Origin: Rhabdophis nuchalis
Lineage: Eukaryota > Chordata > Lepidosauria > Squamata > Natricidae
Reading direction: 5' to 3'
NCBI GenBank assembly: GCA_039707465.1
Contig: CM077643.1
Span: 45,078,605-45,142,604, forward strand
Length of the DNA stretch: 64,000 nucleotides
The notes under the pieces were generated by a model. It had not been told where the DNA came from. It searched no databases and was given only the letters and a program-made list of their open reading frames with translations. Of this stretch, positions 45,476-56,865 are shown one piece after another (the stretch's first letter is position 1; every line of letters begins with the position of its first letter). Position numbers and translations under genes: made by a program.

Positions 45476-46269
45476 ATAAATAAATAAAAGAAATAATAAT
45501 AACATCTGGTGATTTATTAAGAAGCAGGAACCCTGATTTCTTTTTCATCTTGCCTACCTTCCTATCTTCTGGAAAGGTTTCTTTTCTGAAATTATTGAAT
45601 TGTTCTTATTCTTTCCCCAAAGAACATTGCACTTTGCAGACTTCCTAGAATTTGTCATAATGCTGAAACTATGCAGCAACTTCCAGGAACGAGGCTGCAA
45701 CATCTCATATATTTATCTCCTGGCAGTGAGATGGAGGATCCCAGCTCCAGCAAAGCAGAGCCTAATTTTGTTTACATTGGTGGAAAGAATAGGAGTGGAG
45801 TACCAGCAGAGCTAGAGAAATCCGTTTTGAACACAGTGGGGCCTGGAGGCACATTACAATCTTGGCACAATCAAAATTAATGGAGAATGAAACATTTCCA
45901 CTGACTTCCATGCACTACAGGAGTATATGCTCTATGTAGCTGATGAGATGGGATATTCTTGGTCATATAAGACCGAAGGTTAACCAAAAGTGTTCATGAT
46001 ATATTTGTAACTCTGAAAGATTTCTAATAACTGCCAACAGAACTAAATAAGAACACCATTTGCTTTAGTCATTGCAAGAATCTTAAACCCAGAGGTACAT
46101 TTCATATTTTTAAGAATGTGTCGTGAATGTGGAAAGAAAATGGTAGCAATTTAGCTATTCACAAAATGGCTGCCACAGGGACAATCACACAAGACACATT
46201 CCCCAGGGGCATTCATCACTTTGGCAGTGGCAGTCCCAAACTCAGCTCTCAATTAACCATGAAGTAAAA
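45476..46269. other. Unassigned non-coding DNA
   Basis: Short frames at 45600-45880 show no recognisable domain. Confidence 0.4.
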
Positions 46270-46339
46270 TACAAGTAGTCCTCGACTTATGACAGTTGGG
46301 ACTAGAATTACCATTGCTAAGCAAAACAGTTGTTAAATG

Positions 46340-46594
46340 TGTTCTGAAGGGAGACCTGGAGGGACAGGACTGAGGCAACACGGATCGTAATTCAAACAGG
46401 TTTATTAACAGCTAACAGTAAACCAACAGCTCTAAACTGGCAACAGGTAAAGCTTCCGTCTGACAGCTATTTATATACACATGTCAGACGGGGCAACCAA
46501 TCGGGACGCTCCATTCTCCCGCTCTGGCTGTCAAACTTCCAGCCAATCAGGGACAATCTTGCATTGGCACATTGGTGAAGCCACGGACATCACA
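46340..46594 (-). mobile_element. Solo LTR (endogenous retrovirus or Gypsy-type)
   Basis: TGTTCTGAAGG ... GACATCACA with a 5-bp duplication AAATG on both sides (46335-46339, 46595-46599). On the minus strand it has a TATA box (46469-46477), a polyadenylation signal (46401-46406), and CCAAT/ATTGG boxes upstream. No internal region, so it is the product of LTR-LTR recombination. Confidence 0.88.
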
Positions 46595-46813
46595 AAATGA
46601 GTCATGCCTAATTTGACAACCTTTTTGCCAACAGTTAAGTCAATCACTGTGGTTGTTAAGTGAATCACACGATTGTTAATCTGGCTTCTCCCATTGTCTT
46701 TGCTTGTTGGAAGCCGGCTGAGAAGTTGGCTGATATGGTGGCCAAATAACCCTGGGATGCTCAACTCTTCTATATCATGCCTCTGGAGTTTGATTGTGTG
46801 ACTGTGAGGATGT

Positions 46814-47147
46814 TGTTTTTAAGTATACGTCATGGGGCTGGCAATGACTGAGGCGAGGCAGTAATCAACAACAAATGCCTTTATTCGGCAACAACAATCG
46901 GAACATTGAATAACAACTAAGAACCAGCAAGGTGCGAACAGCACCCCCGATGACAGCTATTTATATGCACGCTGTCAAACAACCAGCCAATTGGAACACA
47001 TCAAGCTTCCCGCTCTTACTGCATGCTTTGTCCAATCAGGAGAGGCCAGGGTGCTTTGTCCAATCAGGAGAGGCCATGGGTGCTTTGTCCAATTAGGAGA
47101 GAACATGTGGCCATGTTCCTGAAATGCCGGATACAACAATTGTGACA
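46814..47147 (-). mobile_element. Second solo LTR, related family
   Basis: Starts TGTTTTTAAGTATACGTCAT and ends ACAATTGTGACA. On the minus strand it has a TATA box (46959-46967) and a polyadenylation signal (46880-46885). It shares TGACAGCTATTTATAT with the LTR at 46.3 kb. The target duplication is not clean, so borders are good to a few bases only. Confidence 0.75.
47024..47102 (-). repeat. Three tandem 28-29 bp repeats with CCAAT boxes in the LTR
   Basis: Units start TGCTTTGTCCAAT at 47024, 47052 and 47081. In LTR orientation each gives ATTGGACAAAGCA, upstream of the TATA box, so this is a U3-type enhancer repeat with potential NF-Y sites (NF-Y binding CCAAT is established; use here is inferred). 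Confidence 0.85.
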
Positions 47148-47220
47148 ATTGTAAATGTGAAGGCGGGTCAAAAATCACTATTTTCAGTACCATGACTTCA
47201 AATGATCTGTAAACTAAGTT

Positions 47221-48298
47221 TTTCCCCTAACTATCATGTCCTTAACTTTTTCACTGCTGCACTTGACAAATATTTTGTTTTTGTCCTTATATGGCACATT
47301 TGGATTAAATCTGCATTGTTAAAAAGATTTTCTTTCTCACAATGAATGTACTAAGTTTTTTTTTTTAAAAAAAGATTGGAAGTTATTATCAGGTATCCAC
47401 ATTTCTTTCTATTTTACAGTCTGAGCATTTCATTTCTGTCAAGGGGCACCACTGTTGGCTGGTACTTAGGGCATTAGTTACCCTTCATTTTCCTATACCA
47501 GATCCTCATCTCCCAAACAAGCAGCTACAAATTGCTCCATTGCCTTCAGGATATGCCCAAATTATACCTTTGGGGGTGATTACCCCAGTTTAAGAACCAC
47601 AGCCGTAGAGCTTTCATAGCTACCCACTGCTGCCAACCTTTTGGCAATGACCTTTGTGCTGAAAATTCTTCTTAGAGATCTCCAATTTATAAGGAGGACT
47701 CCAGTACATAAGGTTCTCTAGCAGAAATAATGTATTAGTGTATCTGATGTTTATTTTCTACCTTCCAAGGCAAAACCTTCCCAAAGAGGCTTGAAAACAC
47801 AGTAAAAAAAATCATAACCCAAACCATAAAAACACCAATAAAATAACCCAGTTCCAAATTAAAGCAGCCGCCACTTCAACCTACTCCAAAGCAAGTTCAT
47901 AGTGTACTTAATAAGATGCAGATGGAAAGAGAAACTCTTAAAAAGTTAATTTAGAAGCAAAATTTGAGACCATAGTTCCATTAGCAGTAATTGCATTTAA
48001 TAATTAGAGTGTATAGTTGGCCATTATAAATTCATGTATCAAATATAAAGTAGACTTGCATGAAGAAACAACAACTGACTGAAATACAAATGCCTGTAGC
48101 AAGGTGGAAATTCACTCTCTATCCATTCTTCTAGTTGCACAAGCTTGTTCAAACATGTCTGATAGAAGCCACCAGCAGGAAATACAGATTGGACCATGCT
48201 GTGTTGCCATTCCACTGGGGTGTTTCAGGAAATAAAGCTTTGAATTCTTGTGTCATATTTGTATCAAAAATTAATATTTTCAAAAGTATTATTAATGA
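47221..48298. other. Unassigned non-coding DNA
   Basis: T- and A-runs at 47357-47375. Nothing else recognised. Confidence 0.4.
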
Positions 48299-48299
48299 C

Positions 48300-49990
48300 A
48301 TTTATTTATTTTATTTATTTATTTATTTATTTATTGTTGGATTTATATAACTGCACCCTCTCCCCAAAGGGACCCAGGGCGGTGCACAGGAAATTAAAAC
48401 ACATAATATCACAAATATACATAATTAATACCAAATTGAATAAATTATCCCTGTGCTAAAAATTTAAAAATATTAAAACATAACCCCATCTAAAACCCAA
48501 TTAAAACAATTTATGGTACAGACTGTAGGCTAGGTAAATAGCTTAGGCCAAACCGGCCTGATGAAACAAGAGTGTCTTTAATTTCTGGCGGAAGGTGCGG
48601 AGGTTTGTGGTTGTTCTAAGGTTGGGGGGTAGGTCGTTCCAGAGGGTTGGGCCCACCACAGAGAAGTCCCTTCCCCTGGGCGTCGCCCGCTGGCATTGCC
48701 TGGTGGATGGCACCCGGAGAAGTCCCTCTCTGTGCGAGTGAATCGGCCGAAGGGATGTATGGGGTAGGATGCGGTCTCGCAGGTAACTAGGTCCCGTGCC
48801 ATGGAGCGCTTTAAAGATGGTAATCAACACCTTGAAGCGCACCCGAAAGACCACAGGTAACCAGTGCAGCTCACGCAGGAGCGGTGTTACATGGGAATAC
48901 CTGGACGTTCCCAAGATCGCCCGCGCGGCCGCATTCTGGACCAGCTGTAGTCTTCGGGTGCACCCCAAGGGGAGCCCCATGTAGAGAGCATTGCAGTAGT
49001 CTGGCCAGGATGTCACAAGTGCATGAGTGACTGTGCGAAGGGCGTCCCGGTCCAATAACGGACACAACTGCCGCACCAGGCATAACTGGTGGAATGCCCC
49101 CCTGGCCACGGCCATCACGTGATCTTGCATAGACAGCCGGGTATCCAGGAGGATGCCTAAGTTGCGTGCCCAATCCACGGGGGCCAGATGTTCGCCCCCT
49201 ATGGCCAGTGATGGAATCAACTGGTTGTACCGGGACGCCGGAAACCACAGCCACTCGGTCTTGGATGGGTTGAGTTTGAGTCTCTTATCTCCCATCCAGA
49301 TCCGCAAGGCTTCCAGACATCAGGACATCACTTCAACGGCATCGTTGGGGTGGTTTGGGGTAGAAAAGTACAGCTGCGTATCGTCAGCATAGATATGATA
49401 CTCTACCCCAAAACCACGGATGATCTCACCCAGCGGCTTCATGTATGTGTTGAACAGGAGCGGCGAGAGGACCGACCCCTGAGGCACCCCACAAGTGAGG
49501 GGTCTCGAGGTCGACCTCTGCCCTCCTGTCAACACAAATTGCGATCGACCGGAGAGGTAGGAGGAGAACCACCGTAAGACGGTGCCCCTCACCCCCAACC
49601 CCTCCAGCCGGTGCAATAGGAAACCATGGTTGATGGTATCAAAAGCCGCCGAGAGATCTAAAAGGACCAGGATGGAGGAACAACCCCTATCTCTGGCCCT
49701 TCAGAGATCATCCACCAACGCGACCAATGCCGTCTCAGTGCTGTACCCGGGCCGGAAGCCGGACTGGCGCGGGTCCAGATAATAAATTTCCTCCAGGTGA
49801 CGGGGAAACTGTTGTGCCATCACACTCTCTACAACCTTCGCTAAAAAGCGAAGGTTGGAGACCGGACGATAGTTTACCAACAATGCTGGGCCCAGGGAAG
49901 GCTTCTTGAGGAGGGGCCTCACCACCGCCTCTTTCAAGACGGCCGGAAAGAACCCCTCACTCATAGAAACGTTGACTAACTCCTGGAGCC
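48300..49990 (-). mobile_element. L2-type LINE, 5'-truncated, well-preserved copy
   Basis: About 1.7 kb: RT domain, C-terminal domain, 3' UTR (reverse of GGGACCCAGGGCGGTGCACA) and a TTTA-repeat tail at 48301-48335. No frameshift was found over the RT part. Confidence 0.92.
48543..49964 (-). pseudogene. L2 ORF2 reverse transcriptase remnant, single frame with two stops
   Basis: All three open pieces (49964-49701, 49616-49320, 49307-48543) are in one frame, 474 codons in total, broken only by TGA at 49701-49703 and 49320-49322. Motifs in order: VNYRPVSNLRFLAKVVE, SGFRPGYSTETALVALVDDL, DLSAAFDTINH (motif A), [13 protein letters not shown] (motif B), YADDTQLYF (motif C, catalytic YADD intact), then NLGILLDTRLSMQDHV and the C-terminal RRLQLVQNAAARAILGTSRY. 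Both stops are consistent with CGA-to-TGA CpG decay. The N-terminal endonuclease is missing, so it is not an active element. Confidence 0.92.
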
Positions 49991-49999
49991 AGCCTCATG

Positions 50000-52142
50000 T
50001 AACCTCCCAGGATGCCAGTACAAGCCAGGAGGGACACAGCTTATGGATTAACACACTGGAACATCCAGTAATGGAACATCAATAGTTGCAGATCTTAAAA
50101 ATGTCAAATCAATTTAATTTGATGTCAACTCAACATTGATTCATCAAATCAAATTCTATATGGATTTTGGCTGGCTGAGGAAATCTGGGAGTGGATGCAC
50201 AAGTCTCAAAGATGACAAGGTTGGTGACTCCGTATCTAGTGGATTTGAAGCCACTTAACAAAAGAAAGGAGATATCATTGACCCCAAATTAAAGTGGCAG
50301 CTCTCTCAAATTTTGAGGGAATGTTAAATCCACAAATGGTAATCTGAGCTCTGGAGAGCCACATGGTATAATAAATAGTATTGAAAGGTCAACAAATTTT
50401 ATTTGGGCAAAAAAGAACGGGAAGTTTTCACATTTAGCCAGTTCAGGATTGCCCCAAACATTTTGCCTTAGAGGAGAAGCAACAAATTATTCCTTATTCC
50501 CACAAGTCAGTGTATCATACCAAAAGCAGACTCTTTTTTAAAACGAATTTTATTTTATTCTAATACAAACAGTCCATCTTCCATCAAACTGTGTTGTCTG
50601 GGTAGAAATGTTTTGTGCAATAACAGTTAAAATTTACAATTATATTCAGACTATGTTAATTTGATTCATTGGGCAAAAAGGCCCACATTCATCTTCCTTC
50701 ATCCAGGGCAGAAAATGTTACAATAGCAAGTTAAATAACTGAATAATTTGTTGTTCTTTCTCAGTGCCCAGGCTTTGTTATTTCCTGTGACTGAGTGATA
50801 GGGCCATTCCTGCTTACTGTACATTTGGGAGAAAGGGAAAATGCAGCCTGGATTGGTCATTCAGTGTGGTTATGCAGTAGTTAGCCAAGAGTGAGGGGTT
50901 TTGGCAACCACACTTGCCTCTTTCCACAGCTGTAACAGGGTAGGGAGTAGCTAAAACAATGTTTTAGCAATGAAATACAATGGTGTGCTAATGAAAAACA
51001 GGGAGAATAGTAACATCTTAAATCACAGAGGCCAAGGTACAAATAGTATGAAAAAAATCCCACAAATGTCTTTCCACTGTGAAAAGAATTAATATAGTTG
51101 TGTATGTTGTAAAAATTCATCAAAGGGCTACACTGAAGATTTCAAGAGTAGGAGGGCATTTGCATAACAGAGAAGCAGACCAACCAACTACTTGGGAAAG
51201 TTTGTTTTCTCATCTCTGAGTGTGCCTGTGATGAAAGCTCACTCCTCTTTTGAAGCTTCCTTTGTTAATATTAACTTAAGGGACATTAGCTAAGTTGAAA
51301 CTTGTTAAATTAGTTTAGTATGCAGCTGTTCTTATGGACTATTGATGCTGAATGTCAGTTATCACCAATCCGTGGTGTCAAGGTTCATTAAAATTCCATA
51401 GCCCAGAGTTCACTGCCAACACATCTGGAAGATGATAGGCTGTGATATGGGATGTATATACACTATCTGCAAAATATTGACTATACTCCCAATGTATAAT
51501 TCCATATCCATTAAGATGTACTTTGTTTTGCATTAGTCTATGAAGTTGCCTTAGTAAGCATCCTCAATTTTACCACCACAGCAAAATATTTGGCTTTTGA
51601 TTGAATGCTCTGACTCTTATAAAATAGAATGGAACCATTTTATTTTAATTATCTATTTGCTGCAAGGATTGCATTTATATTCATTGTACTGTTAAGTGGA
51701 AACTTCTCTCTCTGAACCCTCAGGGAATCTATTTAATTTGCCAATGATATTTTACAGATCAAAGGTGAGGAATGTGCTTTGGGATGTCAAAATGGAAATA
51801 TTCTTAGAAGATATATTGCTTTATTTTGCAATAACATTACATTGCTCTGATTGATCTTGGACAGTATTGACATCTTGCTGTAAAGAACACTTGTAATTCA
51901 ATAGAAAAACAAACTGAGATTTTGGATAAGAAGAATGGGACAAGCAACAAACACATTATATAAAAAGGAATTTATATAACTTTGATATGTTAGAATCCAA
52001 GGAAAATAACCAAGATCTCAATTAATCTAATAATCAGAATACTTTCCAAAATACTGTACTACCTTTATAACATTAAGTTGAAAGGCAAACTAGTGAGCCA
52101 AATTAGCTTCTAAAAATTATTGTTATATATATATATATAAGT
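50000..52142. other. Unassigned non-coding DNA
   Basis: More than 2 kb of AT-rich, CpG-poor sequence with no recognised repeat end or exon, and a TA run at 52126-52139. It is among the longest repeat-free stretches in the window. Confidence 0.4.
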
Positions 52143-52205
52143 CCAGAGGTGGTTGCTCCCAGTTTGGCCTGGATTGGGTGAACCGGTAGTAGCGGCAGCT
52201 ACAAA
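52143..52205. mobile_element. ACCGGT-family fragment
   Basis: CAGAGGTGGTTGCTCCCAGT and GAACCGGTAGTAGCGGCAGC; right end missing. Confidence 0.6.
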
Positions 52206-52214
52206 ACTGGGATA

Positions 52215-52330
52215 TTTTGAGTTCTACTCCTACCTTAGGCATAAAGCCAGCTTTGGGCAATCATACTCTCTCACTTTAAGAAGGAGACAGTGGCAAACCA
52301 CTTCTGTAATTTTCCCAAGTCAACAATGAT
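52215..52330 (+). mobile_element. tRNA-derived SINE, 5'-truncated
   Basis: GAGTTCTACTCCTACCTTAG onward matches the body of the SINE that follows at 52.34 kb, so two copies of one family lie in a row. Confidence 0.6.
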
Positions 52331-52338
52331 TCAAAGGC

Positions 52339-52590
52339 AATAGGAATCCAGTTTGGTGTAGAGGTTAAGGCATCATGCTAGAAACCAGATGACCGTGAAT
52401 TCTAGTCCCACTTTAGGCCAGTTAGGTGACCTGTCATACTCTCTCAGCTCCAGAAAGCAAGGAGCAAACAAGGAATAGTAAACCATTTCCAAAACATAAC
52501 CTTGCTAAGAAAACTGGGGGGACTCATCCAGGTAGTCACAGAAGTTAATGACTTGCAGGTGGAAAACATCCGCACACTTTCAACCTTTGC
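52339..52590 (+). mobile_element. tRNA-derived SINE
   Basis: The head TTTGGTGTAGAGGTTAAGGC contains an A-box-like TGGTGTAGAGG, and the B-box region is GTGAATTCTAGTCCC. The body includes CCATTTCCAAAACATAACCTT. Not a functional tRNA gene: no acceptor stem closes around it. Confidence 0.7.
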
Positions 52591-53172
52591 TTCTTGAATG
52601 GGACAAAATAGATGGATTTATACATAAATATAAGTTTCCAATTCATGACAGCTAGATACACACATGCATCCATTTAAGTTAAAGCTAAAAATTAGCAAAA
52701 CCCAAGTCTTAGCCCCAGTCTTTTTATTTCTTTATTTTTCAACTGGACTTAGCCTTTCAAGCACCAAATGATTTTAAATAGAGACCAAGCATTAATAGAG
52801 ATATAGTATAGTACACTATTGAGATATATTTTATATGGGTTTTTTGTTTTTAATTGTATGCATGCAAGCCACCCCTCTACCTAAAACAAATATTCTGTCA
52901 TTTTCAGTGAAATGTCCATTTTTAAAGAAATTCATTCTTTGCAACAGTGAAGATTGCAACTTCACTGCAGCAGCTTGTTCTATTTTTATCAGTGATTGTA
53001 AGACAATCTCTTCTATTCCCATTCATGGGGTAATTATTGGTGGGGAAATATTTGGCTTCCTATTGAATAAATACAGCCGTGGGGATTCAGCTGTGCTGGG
53101 GTTTGTAATTAACACAGCTGGCAAATATGGCGCCTTAGATTTCCAAGAAAAAAAATAGATGTAGGGCTAATG
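52591..53172. other. Unassigned non-coding DNA
   Basis: Open frames on both strands at 52831-53158 show no recognisable domain. Confidence 0.4.
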
Positions 53173-53311
53173 CAGGGTTGTGAAATTTGCAGCCCATGGG
53201 CCGGATGCATCAAACGCTGGCCATGCCCAGATTATATTCAGTGAAAGGGGGGGGGGGAAATCATGATATGTCACATGATACTGCCGTGATGACATGGGTT
53301 TGACACCATTG
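53173..53311. mobile_element. hAT-like MITE, decayed
   Basis: CAGGGTTGTGAAATTTGCAG to GGGTTTGACACCATTG with a G-run near 53248-53258. The ends resemble CAGGGGTGTCAAACTC-type hAT termini. Flanks do not match well. Confidence 0.55.
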
Positions 53312-53477
53312 GGAAGATCATTGGGATGCCATGCCATACCATGCCATCAAATCTAGATGTTTCCTCTTTTACCTCCTTTTTTACTTACTTTGAGTTGTTA
53401 AAATTAAAGTGCATACTGGAGACTCAGCATGCTTTCTTTATCCTACTTTGGAAGCAAAATCTCAGATGCCACCAAGT

Positions 53478-54022
53478 CACAGGTGGTATTCAGCAGGTTC
53501 TGAAGAACCGGTAGCGGAAATTTTGAGTAGTTCACAGAACTGGTAAATACCACCGCTGACTGGCCCCACCCCCATCTATTCTCTGCCTCCTGAGTCCCAA
53601 ATGATCGGGAGGAAATGGAGATTTTGGCAGTAACATTCCTCTGGAGTGCTGCTGGCATTACTGATGGTTCGCTCCGCGTGTGTGCACAGTTGCCCATAAA
53701 TAGGTCTGTGCATGTGCAGAACATTAAAAAATGGGGAAAAACATGCCATACTGATTGGGGAACTGGTTTGGATGTGTGGTGGCCTGGGTCGCTGCTGGTT
53801 CCAGTGACCCAGGCTGGTAAACCACTACCGGTTCAGTCAAACTGGTCCGAACCAATAGGAACCCACCTCTACTGGAGTTAGGTGGGAATGGAGATTTTAC
53901 AGTATCCTTCTCCTGCTTCTCCTGCTATGCCCATCAGGTCATGCCCGCCAAGCCACACCATTGGCCACACCAGGCCAATGCCACAGAACCGGTAGTAAAA
54001 AATTTTTTGAATCCCACCACTG
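53478..54022. mobile_element. ACCGGT-family hAT-like element with a nested insertion
   Basis: CACAGGTGGTATTCAGCAGG to TTGAATCCCACCACTG, bordered by a perfect 8-bp duplication CACCAAGT (53470-53477, 54023-54030). The interior is split by a second element at 53649-53871. Confidence 0.85.
53649..53871. mobile_element. Nested hAT-like element (same superfamily)
   Basis: Bordered by CTGGAGTG (53641-53648) and CTGGAGTT (53872-53879), 7 of 8 equal. The right end GGAACCCACCTCTA is of the ACCGGT family and the left end is diverged. The host sequence continues on both sides of it. Confidence 0.75.
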
Positions 54023-54030
54023 CACCAAGT

Positions 54031-55254
54031 GCCACTACAAAGAGGCTAAGCATGCCATCCACTCCTATTGTATAGGCTGGAACACATTCACAGGTGCAAT
54101 TTCCTTATCTTCCAAAGGATCAATCCTTATATTTCCCATTTAATCTTTTTGGCACTTCAGCTCGTCGAAGTCATGAGAAATGTGGATTTTAATTGCCTGG
54201 GAAAGCTTCTTTCTATCCTCCACAAGCCAGGATAGAAAGTTATGACAAAAGTTTTATTGTAAAAAATTTCCTTGGGATTTATAAATGAGCTCTGCAGATG
54301 AGTAATTCAGATAAGAAAGTCCCTGCCTTAGCATACAAAACACCTGTTAACTGATACAATGGAAAACAGCATTTGCTCCAGAGGTTTCGTTTATCGATCC
54401 TGACATGGTTCGAGAGTTTTTAATCTATCAAAAGACTTGCTCTGGAGCACATCATTAATGCTCAAGGTTTTTCCACTAACCTTATTAAAAGAAAAATCTG
54501 AATAAGGGAGAGATAAAATGTAATGAGAAGTAAACATTTCTATGGATGTTTAATCTATCTCCTCAAACTGATCTCTTTTCATTTTGCCAAAATTCAACAC
54601 GAGTTTCAAAGTTGTTGAAACTTTCCTTCCAAGGCAGCTCATCTGAAGCAAAGGCATTTTGCAGTGATGAATGATTTCTGATCACTGCTGTGGTGCCAAG
54701 GCTAGAGCCTTGTAGATAGGGAGCATTGAAGCCATATCTCATATAGCCATAAACCTAGTCAATGTGCTGCTGATACAGAATCAGATTGCTCAGAGCTCCC
54801 ACCCATTCATCAGTGTATCCCAGCCTCAAGTTACAAATTCTTGCAGGATTTTCCTCCGCAAAGAATTTGACAAGAGGGTTATATGACCCTTTGACTCAAC
54901 TATGGAAAGAAATGTATCTCTGGAACATAATGAGACTCTCTTTAAGAGCAGCGTGGTTCATTTGCTTGAACCAGGTGTTATGTAGCACAACCTGTAGACC
55001 TTAGTGTACTGTACGAACAAAGCCTTTCTATATGTCTTGAATACATTCACATAAAAATGTAAAAGGCCTTCCAAAATTGGTTGGACCCCTCTGCAAAACT
55101 TCCTCCATCTGATTTCCTCATGTACTTAAGTACTTTTCTTTATCATACCCTTCAGTGTACTTCATTGAAGATAATGAGGAGAAGGAAAAGAATTGTAATG
55201 GCCAGGTCCACTGCCACCCTTTTGATGTACAGGTATAGCATAGCAAAGCATAGC
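54031..55254. other. Unassigned, repeat-free, possibly constrained non-coding DNA
   Basis: No transposon ends. The part at about 54270-54830 is balanced in composition, lacks simple repeats and CpG, and has motif-rich text such as CATCATTAATGCTCAAGG. It could be a conserved non-coding element; there is no direct evidence for this. Confidence 0.3.
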
Positions 55255-55685
55255 ATAGCATGCCTGGCTACTTGCAAGACCGCCTCCTGCTGCCAAACAC
55301 CTCCCACCGACCAGTTTGCTCCCACAGAGAGGGCCTCCTCAGGGTGCCGTCGGCCAAGCAATGTCGGCTGGTGACCCCTAGGGGGAGAGCCTTCTCTGTG
55401 GCAGCTCCTGCCCTCTGGAATGACCTACCCCCTGGACTACGGACGATCACAGACCTAGGCCTCTTCTGTCGGGCCCTGAAGATCCATTTATTTCGTGCTG
55501 CCGGCCTGTCGTAGTTTTAAATTGATTTTAGCAGGGGTTTTAATTGGCAGGTCAATCTATTTAATATATTTTAACATGTGATTTTAGTTTTTGTATGACC
55601 TATTCTTATTGTTGGCTGTACACCGCCCTGAGTCCCGAAAGGGAGATAGGGCGGTATATAAATTCAATAAATCTTAATCTTAAAT
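55255..55685 (+). mobile_element. L2-type LINE, 3' end
   Basis: The frame 55260-55514 reads MPGYLQDRLLLPNTSHRPVC ... WNDLPPGLRTITDLGLFCRA without a stop, then ACACCGCCCTGAGTCCCGAA, GGGCGGTATATAAATTCAAT and a short AATCTT tail. It belongs to the 'LLLPNTSHRPV' lineage of 23.2 kb. The 5' border carries short AGCATAGCA repeats. Confidence 0.9.
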
Positions 55686-55690
55686 CTTAA

Positions 55691-55849
55691 TAGCCTAGCC
55701 TAGCCTAGCCTTTATTATCATTGTACATCATGTATACAATGAAATGGGTTTTAGCCTCACTGATGCAATCCATGAAAAAAAAAATACAAACAACCTAAAT
55801 AGTATAAAGAATAATCCCTATGCAAATAATTAATTAAAAAAAGAAAAAA
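55691..55849 (-). mobile_element. Unclassified LINE/SINE 3' tail (family of 5.5 kb)
   Basis: Repeated TAGCC units lead into TTTATTATCATTGTACATCA, GGTTTTAGCCTCACTGATGC and AATAGTATAAAGAATAATCC, matching 5491-5620. Confidence 0.55.
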
Positions 55850-56647
55850 AGTGGTCCTTCAACGGCAATGAAAATAGTGACTTATAATTGGTCCTCACAC
55901 TTATAATGATGCCACTATTCCCAAGGCCAGGGAATCAAAATTTGGGTGCTGGTATATATTTATGATGGTTGTAGCATCCCTAGGTAATTTGAACATCATT
56001 TATGAGTCTGTAGAGATTCTCAGTCATCCAGGAGGACCTCCAAGTGGCCTCAATGGCCCTCTAAAATAATGCAAATGACCAGCTCTCTGCAAGGAATATA
56101 AATCCTTCCATTCTCCACTATCCTGTCAGAGCTGAAGAAGCTTCTTGGATGAGAAGTGAAATGTCTTTAAAAAAAACCCAAGAAAGTCCAGTTGCCTCCT
56201 GAAAAAGCACCTTTGGAACATCATTTATGATCTTCCCAGCTGGTTTCCAACAAAGTCAATGGGGGGTAGCTGGATTTGCTGAGTAACTGCATGATGCACT
56301 TAACAACTATGGTGATTTGCTTAATGTCCATGGGGAAAAAAAGTAATGAAATTTGGCAGGAGTCACTGAACAACCAATTTGCGTAGAACTGGAAATTCTG
56401 GCCCCAAATATGGTTGTAAGTTGAGTACTACCTCAATTGGTTTAGAGGCCCAAATCTTTTCACCTCTAGGGTTTGGGCAAAAGAGCTGATTAGTTGAAGA
56501 CCAGTTCATATCAGTTCATCCAGGGACTAATCCAGTTTAAGGAAACTTTCTCAATTCAAGGAGAGATGGATGCATTCTGCCATAGTAAAAGATCCATTAT
56601 AAATAAAAGGCCCGTCAAAGCTTTGGATTTAAGTGACGATTTGAACA
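55850..56647. other. Mostly unassigned; probable Tigger-like remnants
   Basis: GCTGAGTAACTGCATGATGC and GTTGTAAGTTGAGTACTACC (about 56414) resemble Tigger-like interior and right end, but the element is too decayed to border. Confidence 0.4.
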
Positions 56648-56655
56648 CCCTAGAT

Positions 56656-56733
56656 CACCCTAGCTTTGCTGGCTGGAGAATTCTGGGAGCTGAAGTCCTT
56701 CAGACTTAAAGTTGCCAAGGTTGGAGACCCCTG
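56656..56733. mobile_element. Half of a palindromic hAT-like MITE
   Basis: Right half only (CTTTGCTGGCTGGAGAATTC to GTTGGAGACCCCTG), yet still bordered on both sides by CCCTAGAT (56648-56655, 56734-56741). The left arm was lost by internal deletion after insertion. Confidence 0.85.
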
Positions 56734-56741
56734 CCCTAGAT

Positions 56742-56865
56742 CAGGAGTCTCCAACCTTGGCAATTTTAAGCCTGGTGGACTCCCAGAATTCCCCACCCAT
56801 CTGACTGGGGAATTCTGGGAGTTGAAGTCCACCAGGTTTAAAGTTGCCAAGGTTGGGGACCCCTG
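56742..56865. mobile_element. Palindromic hAT-like MITE directly abutting another
   Basis: CAGGAGTCTCCAACCTTGGC to GGTTGGGGACCCCTG. Its left flank is the CCCTAGAT shared with the preceding MITE, and its right flank is CCATGGAT (6 of 8). Confidence 0.87.

Larger units (their letters stand above)
46272..47220. mobile_element. Tigger-like element split by two solo LTRs
   Basis: Pieces 46272-46339, 46595-46813 and 47148-47220 together read as one Tigger-like element (starts CAAGTAGTCCTCGACTTATG after TA). The right end is decayed or missing. Confidence 0.72.

Noticed and set aside
45600..45880. Overlapping 69-71 aa frames that look protein-like
   Set aside because: No match to a family I recognise, no splice signals of quality, and two frames overlap.
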